Part shown: positions 6,994-11,396 of the stretch, one piece after another
How the letters are laid out: each line of letters starts with the position of its first letter
Position numbering within the stretch: position 1 is the stretch's first letter
DNA from: JBBSEZ01 sp038239195
Lineage (GTDB): Bacteria > Planctomycetota > Planctomycetia > Gemmatales > Gemmataceae
Assembly: GCA_038239195.1 (NCBI GenBank)
Contig: JBBSEZ010000327.1
Coordinates: 1 to 11,396 of the forward strand
Direction of reading: 5' to 3'
Length of the DNA: 11,396 nucleotides
The notes under the pieces: generated by a model
What the model saw: the letters and a program-made list of their open reading frames with translations, nothing else
What the model was told of the DNA's origin: nothing
Database searches by the model: none
Position numbers and translations under genes: made by a program

Positions 6994-7476
6994 TTGCTCG
7001 AAGGCTACGTGGTGCTGAAGGTGCCCCGCAAGCCCCCTCACGAGGGGACGATCGATCTCGTTCACGCAGCGCTGGCCCGGTTACCGGCCCCCAACTGGTC
7101 CCTCCGGATCCAACAGGCCATCACCTTGAGCGACAGCGAGCCCGAGCCCGATCTGGCCCTGGTGCGCGGGACTGCGCGGAGCTACCTCGCCCGCCATCCG
7201 AGCCCGGCCGACGTCGGCCTGCTCGTGAAGGTGACGGACAGTTCCTCGCAGCGCGACCACGACGACAAGGGGCGCATCTACGCCAGGGTCGGCATTCCCG
7301 TTTACTGGATCGTCAATCTGGTCGAGCATCGGGTCGAGGTGTACGAGGCCCCATCCGGGGCGACGGCCACGCCTGGCTACGGGCAGCGCCAGGACCATGC
7401 TCCCGAATCGAGCGTGTCCTTGCTGCTCGATGGCTTGCTCGTCCGCTCGATCCCGGTGCTCGACCTGTTGCCTTGA
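6994..7476 (+). CDS. Uma2-family PD-(D/E)XK endonuclease, 5'-damaged and probably inactive
   Basis: The recognisable family sequence runs in one frame from about 6958 (QAGVLDDTDRVELLEGYVVL) to the TGA at 7474, but this frame has a TGA at 6952-6954 and no ATG or GTG before 7009. The listed start is the only early alternative, TTG 6994 (160 residues), and it has no ribosome binding site. Relatives I recall begin about 15-30 residues earlier with an F-T-V-E-E-Y-like segment; here the bases just upstream (about 6925-6957) look like a frameshifted remnant of that. Core features present are SEPEPDLALVRG with the motif Asp, RDHDDKGRIYARVGIPVYWIVN, and a Leu-rich C-terminus. The acidic residue usually found in the LVVEV strand is Lys here (LLVKVTDSS, AAG at 7228-7230). 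With the 5' damage, this suggests a decaying gene. Uma2 proteins are small nuclease-fold proteins, very common in planctomycetes and cyanobacteria, with unclear roles. Confidence 0.75.
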   Translation: MLEGYVVLKVPRKPPHEGTIDLVHAALARLPAPNWSLRIQQAITLSDSEPEPDLALVRGTARSYLARHPSPADVGLLVKVTDSSSQRDHDDKGRIYARVGIPVYWIVNLVEHRVEVYEAPSGATATPGYGQRQDHAPESSVSLLLDGLLVRSIPVLDLLP

Positions 7477-7477
7477 G

Positions 7478-7517
7478 GGCGCCCCCAAGCCTTCGAGCGG
7501 CCGGGAAGGGAGGCGCC
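7478..7517. terminator. possible bidirectional terminator hairpin between convergent genes
   Basis: GGCGCCCCC (7478-7486) can pair with GGGAGGCGCC (7508-7517) around a single bulged A, forming a 9-bp GC stem in the 50-bp gap between the ends of the plus-strand Uma2 gene and the minus-strand gene. There is no clear T run on either side, so a classical intrinsic terminator is not proven; position between convergent genes is the main support. Confidence 0.3.
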
Positions 7518-7526
7518 TTGCCGGGC

Positions 7527-8147
7527 TTACTCCTTTCCGAGCACGAGGTCAAGGGCCCAGCAGCCGCGGGCGTGCGGGCCGGGACCGCGCAAGTGGCCGA
7601 GGAGGGCCCGGTCGTCGCAGCTCGCCTCTTCCAGGGCGTCGGCCAGGATGGGCAGGCGGTCAAAGGCGCCCTCCTCGAAAATCCCTCGAGCCAGCTTCAC
7701 GACGCAGCCGTCCTCCCACGCCAGCCATTCGGGCGCCAGCGTAACGCGGTGGAATGGATTGCCGAACAGTTCGCGAACGAGGAAGGCAACCTCGCCCCGC
7801 TCCAGGGAAGCCACTCCGAGCGCCTCCTCCACGGCCTCCTCGGCGGTCCCGGAGAAAGCGCGCTCGACCATGTCGGCCGCAGCCTGCCGCGACTCGCTGG
7901 CGTTCCAGGATGCCTCGCGGGCGACCCGGGCCCCGCTGGCTCGCGCCGCCTCGTCGAGCAGCCCGTCCGCGAACTGCTCCGCGATCTCGACGGCGGCTCG
8001 GCTCGCCTTCCGCAAAAGGGGCCACGCGAGGCGGCAGCACCCACAGGCGAGCAGGCGGAGCTTCCGGTCGCTGACCGCGCCGGTCGTCCGCAGGAGGCCC
8101 AGCATTTTGTCGGGGCTCGCAGACGCGAGCCACTCCGCCTCGGTCAT
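7527..8147 (-). CDS. Gemmataceae-type paralogous family protein of unknown function
   Basis: Predicted 206 residues on the minus strand. The start is ATG at 8147-8145, preceded by AGGAG (complement of 8151-8155); a longer in-frame reading to 8429 adds non-homologous sequence and would run into the divergent gene. It begins MTEAEWLASASPDKMLGLLR and carries RKLRLLACGCCRLAWPLL, VEIAEQFADGLLDEAARASG, FLVRELFGNPFHRV, EWLAWEDG-VVKLARGI, LPILADALEEASC and a C-terminal PGPHARGCWALDLVLGK. I recall this layout from a family present in many copies in Gemmata relatives, often annotated only as hypothetical. No catalytic motif is evident; the CGCC cluster and the GCW near the end are conserved-looking. 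It is cytoplasmic by appearance. It is convergent with the Uma2 gene and divergent from the next gene, sharing a 114-bp region in which I see no clear promoter. Confidence 0.85.
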   Translation of the reverse strand: MTEAEWLASASPDKMLGLLRTTGAVSDRKLRLLACGCCRLAWPLLRKASRAAVEIAEQFADGLLDEAARASGARVAREASWNASESRQAAADMVERAFSGTAEEAVEEALGVASLERGEVAFLVRELFGNPFHRVTLAPEWLAWEDGCVVKLARGIFEEGAFDRLPILADALEEASCDDRALLGHLRGPGPHARGCWALDLVLGKE

Positions 8148-8261
8148 GCTCTCCTCTCCGAATTCCTCTTGCTCCAGAGTAAGTGGCCCCGGCTTGCCTG
8201 TCCAGCGGGAGGCGTTCGCGGAGACAGGGCCGAGGAAGGAAGGAGGAAATAGAACGGGAGA

Positions 8262-9245
8262 ATGGCAGAAGAAGCGACCACTCCCTGTTCCGGCTGCCAG
8301 CGGTTGCAAGCGCAACTCGACGCGCAGGGCGCCCAGATCGAGGCTTTGCAGGCTGCGGTCGCCCGCCTTCAGGAGCAGTTCGGCGCCACTCCCCAGGGCC
8401 CCTTCACCTCCTCCAGGCCTCTCTCCCACGCCATCGTCAAGGCGCCCCTGGCCGAAGACCCGACCAGGCTACCGCCGCCCCGGCCCGTCCGCACCAGGGG
8501 GACCGGCTGTTTCCGCTGGGGGCTGCCCGTCTGTTTGGTGGCCCTCGGCTGCGCGTGTGCCGGCGGCACTCTCCCCTCCCTCCTGCGCCTCCGCGCGCTG
8601 GACACGGAGGCCCAAAAGACCGAGGGACGCATCCTCCGAGTGGAGAAGGGCCGCCCGTCCCGCGGATACCTCGTCCTCTTCGCCTTCCGGCCGGGGGACG
8701 GCCCGGAGGTAACGGGCGAGGGATACATCCCTGCCGAGCAGGCGAAGGGAATGAAACCCGGCGAGGCCATTCCGGTGACCTACCTCCCCGACGACCCGGA
8801 GCGAAACAGTTGGCCGTTCGAGGGCGAGGCCGAGCGGAGGAGATACTGGACCTACGTTCGCTTCTTCCTGGGGGCGAGCTTCTTCTGCCTGTCTCTGGTC
8901 GGGCTCATCGAGCTGGTGCTGGGCTGGGATCGCTACCTGGCGAGCCACGGCGTGCTGGCCTGGGCCCGGGTGGTGGAAACCGGTGAGGATGTGCGTAGGA
9001 AAAGGCGCAAGGTGTGGACCTCGTACTGGATGCGCTACGAGTTCCAGCCCGAGAAGGGCGCTCCGGTGTGCTGTCGAGTGGATGTGGCGAAGGAGCTCCG
9101 GGACGCCCACCGCTCGCCCGGCGCTCGGTTGCCGGTGCTGTACCTGCCCGGCTGGCCGAGGTGCCACCGGCTGCTAACCTTGTTCTCGACGGTCGAGTTT
9201 CTCTCCCGACAGAAGGTGCCGACGCTACCGCCAAAGAAAAGTTGA
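8262..9245 (+). CDS. membrane protein with two DUF3592-like domains and IS66-transposase-like N-terminus
   Basis: Predicted 327 residues from ATG 8262. The ribosome binding site is unclear: GGGAG at 8256-8260 is too close and AGGAGG at 8241-8246 is 15 bases away. Residues 8-40 (PCSGCQRLQAQLDAQ and onward) are a CxxC followed by a Leu/Gln/Ala coiled coil, resembling the start of planctomycete IS66-type transposases. A Pro-rich linker follows, then a membrane segment (about 86-108), an extracytoplasmic-looking domain (about 117-184: TEGRILRVEKG, FAFRPGDG, IPVTYLPDDPERN), a second membrane segment (about 198-222) and a second copy of the same kind of domain (about 229-308: AWARVVETGE, MRYEFQPEKGAPV, LPVLYLPGWPRC). 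The pattern G-x-A-x-V ... Y-x-F ... G ... V-x-Y-x-P is that of DUF3592 proteins, whose function is unknown. Neighbours give no clue. Confidence 0.8.
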   Translation: MAEEATTPCSGCQRLQAQLDAQGAQIEALQAAVARLQEQFGATPQGPFTSSRPLSHAIVKAPLAEDPTRLPPPRPVRTRGTGCFRWGLPVCLVALGCACAGGTLPSLLRLRALDTEAQKTEGRILRVEKGRPSRGYLVLFAFRPGDGPEVTGEGYIPAEQAKGMKPGEAIPVTYLPDDPERNSWPFEGEAERRRYWTYVRFFLGASFFCLSLVGLIELVLGWDRYLASHGVLAWARVVETGEDVRRKRRKVWTSYWMRYEFQPEKGAPVCCRVDVAKELRDAHRSPGARLPVLYLPGWPRCHRLLTLFSTVEFLSRQKVPTLPPKKS

Positions 9246-9329
9246 GAGAAGGCGGTCTGGGCCAACGCAGGCCCCGGCCACTCCCGCGCAAACAGGCCGT
9301 GACAGGGCGAGACGGAAGCGTATGATGCC

Positions 9330-9348
9330 GCGCGGCCCCGGGCCGCGC
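9330..9348. other. GC-rich perfect hairpin between the DUF3592-like gene and the exported-protein gene
   Basis: GCGCGGCCC and GGGCCGCGC flank a single C, a perfect 9-bp inverted repeat (realistically 8 bp with a 3-nt loop) 85 bp after the stop at 9245. No T run follows, so it is a candidate factor-dependent end, transcript-stabilising hairpin or operator rather than a standard terminator. Confidence 0.35.
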
Positions 9349-9412
9349 CGTCGCGGGCCGGGCGAGAGAGGCGCTCTGGTTACGGCTCGGCAGAACAGGC
9401 CAGGGGCGGATC

Positions 9413-10117
9413 ATGCAGGGAGCTCGCCAGTCGGGGCAAGCACGGAAGGCGCGATCCCGAGCCACTGCCGCGGTCGTGGCGCTTGCCCTGGCGCTCCTGC
9501 CGGGCGCCGCGCGCGCCGGGGAGCTCTACTTCGCGGTCGTCTTCGCCTCCCAGGGCGAACTCGATTTGCCGCGCTACGCCCACACCTTCGCCACCTTCAT
9601 CAAGGCAACCGGCGAAGGGCCCAACGCCGATCGCTACGCCGTCGAGGCGCACACCATCAGTTGGTCTCCCGCGTCCGGGGACGTGCGCATCGCGCGCTTC
9701 TGGCCCGAGCGCGGGACCAACCTCGACCTGGCCTCCACCCTGCGCTGGGCGCGGTCGCTCGACGCGCGCGTCTCGCGCTGGGGGCCGTTCCAGGTCCGGA
9801 AGGAGCTCTACGACCGCGCCCTGGTTCAGATTGCCCGCCTGGAGTCGGGGGCCCTCGGCTACAAGGCGCTGGACGTCGGCCAGCGCCCGCGCTACGCCAG
9901 TAACTGCATCCACGCCGTCAGCGACGTCGATACCGACGGCGGGCTCCTGGACACCGGCCCCCACTACGGCGAGGAAGCTAGCTATCTCGTCGCGTACCAC
10001 TTCCGGCGCTGGACGATCGATCCCTGCCGCGTCCACGAGTGGGTGTACGATCGGCTCGGGCTGCGCGGCTTGCCCATCCAGCCCCGCACCTGGGGCCGGG
10101 CGCCGGCAGCGTGGTGA
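9413..10117 (+). CDS. exported protein of unknown family
   Basis: Predicted 234 residues from ATG 9413; upstream GGGGCGG is a weak ribosome binding site. Residues 1-35 form a Sec signal peptide: a basic N-region (RKARSR), a hydrophobic core AAVVALALALLPG and an AARA|GE cleavage site, so the mature protein is probably periplasmic. I do not recognise the family. The mature part is globular, with GELYFAVVFASQG, FATFIKATGEG, HTISWSP, RYASNCIHAVSDVD, GPHYGEEASYLV and YHFRRW. The NCIH motif (Cys165, His167) with later His184 and His196 recalls the Asn-Cys of papain-fold enzymes of the NlpC/YiiX/DUF4105 kind, but the match is too short to assign a peptidase role. The gap of 118 bp to the next gene, with its own strong ribosome binding site, suggests a separate function from the efflux adaptor. 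Confidence 0.8.
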   Translation: MQGARQSGQARKARSRATAAVVALALALLPGAARAGELYFAVVFASQGELDLPRYAHTFATFIKATGEGPNADRYAVEAHTISWSPASGDVRIARFWPERGTNLDLASTLRWARSLDARVSRWGPFQVRKELYDRALVQIARLESGALGYKALDVGQRPRYASNCIHAVSDVDTDGGLLDTGPHYGEEASYLVAYHFRRWTIDPCRVHEWVYDRLGLRGLPIQPRTWGRAPAAW

Positions 10118-10235
10118 CGGGCCCGCTCTCTTCTCTTCCGCACTGCGTTCCTCGATGGCTATTCCTCTCTTTCGCTGTCTTTGTTACCTTCTGTTCCGAT
10201 CTCCGGGGGGTTCTTCCCTGCGCGAAGGAGCGAGC

Positions 10236-11378
10236 ATGGCAGAGGAGAGGATGGCGGCGAAAGCCCGGCGAGCCGGGCAAGCGCTGGGAGCGCTGCTGGC
10301 GCTGACGGCGGTGGCCGGTTGCGGGAACGGGCAGGCAAAAGTGGGCCCGCCCGAAGTGTTCGTCGAGGGCCCGGTGGCCAAGGAGGTGACGGACTTCGTG
10401 GCCTTCACGGGCCGGACCGAGGCGAGCGCTTCGGTGGAGGTCCGTTCGCTCGTCTCGGGCTACTTGCGGAAGGCCCACTTCGCGGACGGGGCGATCGTCG
10501 AGCGGGGAGACGTGCTGTTCGAGACCGAAGGGCGCGGCCGGCGGGCCGAGGTGGCCCGCGCGGAGGCCGACTTGCAGCAGGCGGAGGCGCGCTTCCAGCG
10601 CCTGAACCGAGACTCGTGGCGCGCCCGGAAGTTGTGGCCGACGGCGGCCATGAGCAAGGAGGAGGCCGACAAGGTGCTCGGCGAGCAGGACGAGACAGGG
10701 GCCGAGGTCGCCGAGGCGAGGGCGGCCCTCGATCTCGCCCGGCTCAACCTCGGTCATACGCGCATCTGCGCGCCGATCGGCGGCCAGATCGGCCGGCGCT
10801 CCATCGACCCGGGGAACCTGATCAAGGCGGATGAGACGGTGCTGGCCACGATTGTGTCGCTGGGCCCGATCCGCGCCTGCTTCGACCTGGACGAGCGCAC
10901 GCTGCTGAAGTTGTGGCGGGCGGGCCCGACCTGCGAGGGCCGGACCGTCGTCCAGCTCGGTCTCGCCGACGAACAAGGCTTTTCGCTCACAGGGGCCCTC
11001 GACTTCCTCGACAATCGAGTCGATCCCCGCACCGGCACGCTGCGCGTGCGCGTCGTCGTGGAGAGCTCCCAGCACCTGCTGTCGCCCGGGATGTTCGTGC
11101 GCGCTCGCTTCCCGGTGGGGCCCCCGCACCGGGCGCTGCTCGTCCCGCAACAGGCCGTGGGCACCGACCAGGGGGAATCGTTCGCGTACGTCCTCGACGA
11201 CGAGGACGAGGTCACGTACCGCCACGTCACGGTGGGGCCTGTTTTCGACGGGTGGCAGGTCGTGAAAACGGGCCTCGCACCACAGGACCGGGTGGTGGTC
11301 GGCGAGTTGCAGCGCGTCCGGCCGGGGACCAAGGTCGTTCCCAGGCGCCGGGGCAAGGAGAATGGGCCTGCGCGGTAG
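10236..11378 (+). CDS. RND efflux periplasmic adaptor (membrane fusion) lipoprotein
   Basis: Predicted 380 residues; ATG 10236 is preceded by GAAGGAG (10224-10230) five bases away, which rules out longer in-frame readings back to 9483. An N-terminal lipoprotein signal ends in the lipobox AVAGC (Cys29), so the protein is probably anchored to a membrane on the periplasmic side. It has the MexA/AcrA adaptor order: beta strand TDFVAFTGRTEASASVEV, first half of the lipoyl domain (SGYLRKAHFADGAIVERGDVLF, about 73-95), alpha-hairpin (about 103-172, RAEVARAEADLQQAEARF ... AEARAALDLARLNL), second lipoyl half (TRICAPIGGQIGRRSIDPGN), beta-barrel (IRACFDLDERTLLKL ... TGALDFLDNRVDPRTGTLR), and a membrane-proximal domain (LVPQQAVG ... 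GLAPQDRVVVGELQRVRPG). Adaptors link an inner-membrane RND pump to an outer-membrane channel. The pump gene usually follows directly, here beyond the right edge. Length is normal for the family. Confidence 0.95.
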   Translation: MAEERMAAKARRAGQALGALLALTAVAGCGNGQAKVGPPEVFVEGPVAKEVTDFVAFTGRTEASASVEVRSLVSGYLRKAHFADGAIVERGDVLFETEGRGRRAEVARAEADLQQAEARFQRLNRDSWRARKLWPTAAMSKEEADKVLGEQDETGAEVAEARAALDLARLNLGHTRICAPIGGQIGRRSIDPGNLIKADETVLATIVSLGPIRACFDLDERTLLKLWRAGPTCEGRTVVQLGLADEQGFSLTGALDFLDNRVDPRTGTLRVRVVVESSQHLLSPGMFVRARFPVGPPHRALLVPQQAVGTDQGESFAYVLDDEDEVTYRHVTVGPVFDGWQVVKTGLAPQDRVVVGELQRVRPGTKVVPRRRGKENGPAR

Positions 11379-11396
11379 GGGCGGGCAAGGCAAATC

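Noticed and set aside
6951..8252. Plus-strand open frame of 433 codons beginning ATG at 6951
   Set aside because: It reads the Uma2 region in the wrong phase and then runs antisense through the minus-strand gene; its composition is Arg/Gly/Pro-rich with no motifs. The ATG at 6951 is out of frame with the Uma2 homology.
8262..8400. IS66 insertion element
   Set aside because: Only a short N-terminal resemblance is present; no transposase catalytic region, no terminal inverted repeats and no target duplication are visible.
9483..10235. N-terminal extension of the efflux adaptor to 9483
   Set aside because: This frame runs through the exported-protein gene in a different phase; the lipoprotein signal and GAAGGAG at 10224-10230 fix the start at 10236.

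Overview
This window of high-GC bacterial DNA most likely comes from a planctomycete of the Gemmataceae type. The evidence is protein-level: a Uma2-type endonuclease in the form typical of that group (VELLEGYVVLK, SEPEPDLA, IPVYWIVN), a minus-strand copy of a family I recall as highly paralogous in Gemmata relatives (MTEAEW, RKLRLLACGCCRLAW, PGPHARGCWALDLVLGK), and a CHAT/TPR cluster. No database search was possible, so the taxonomy is an inference. There are no RNA genes, CRISPR arrays or intact mobile elements that I can support.

Layout. Bases 1-267 carry no convincing gene; they hold a G10/C7 homopolymer palindrome and a 14-bp palindrome. A small membrane-anchored DUF883/YqjD-like protein is at 268-645. 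A 166-bp gap with two competing hairpins follows. Then comes a compact four-gene, same-strand cluster (812-6798) with gaps of 16, 24 and 34 bp, each gene with a good Shine-Dalgarno: an unrecognised two-part protein with a proline-rich linker, a CHAT cysteine protease with an apparent His216/Cys265 dyad, a tandem paralogue of that protease in which the catalytic Cys is Trp and the His motif is altered, and an 888-residue TPR solenoid protein. After it lie a 5'-damaged and probably inactive Uma2 endonuclease (to 7476), the convergent minus-strand Gemmata-family gene (7527-8147), a divergent two-domain DUF3592-like membrane protein with an IS66-transposase-like N-terminus (8262-9245), an exported protein of unknown family (9413-10117), and an RND efflux periplasmic adaptor lipoprotein (10236-11378) whose pump gene would be expected just beyond the window.

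How the genes work together. The 812-6798 cluster is the candidate system. CHAT domains were named for their association with TPRs, and in the CRISPR-linked Csx29 (TPR-CHAT) the TPR part holds the protease inactive until a trigger is sensed. Here the TPR part is a separate polypeptide, the protease is duplicated into an active copy and a pseudo-protease, and a fourth protein with a flexible 41-residue linker is the first gene. A reasonable inference is a protease/pseudo-protease pair controlled by the TPR scaffold, with the first protein as partner or substrate. No function has been shown. The genes downstream of 6798 look like ordinary, partly decaying planctomycete accessory content.
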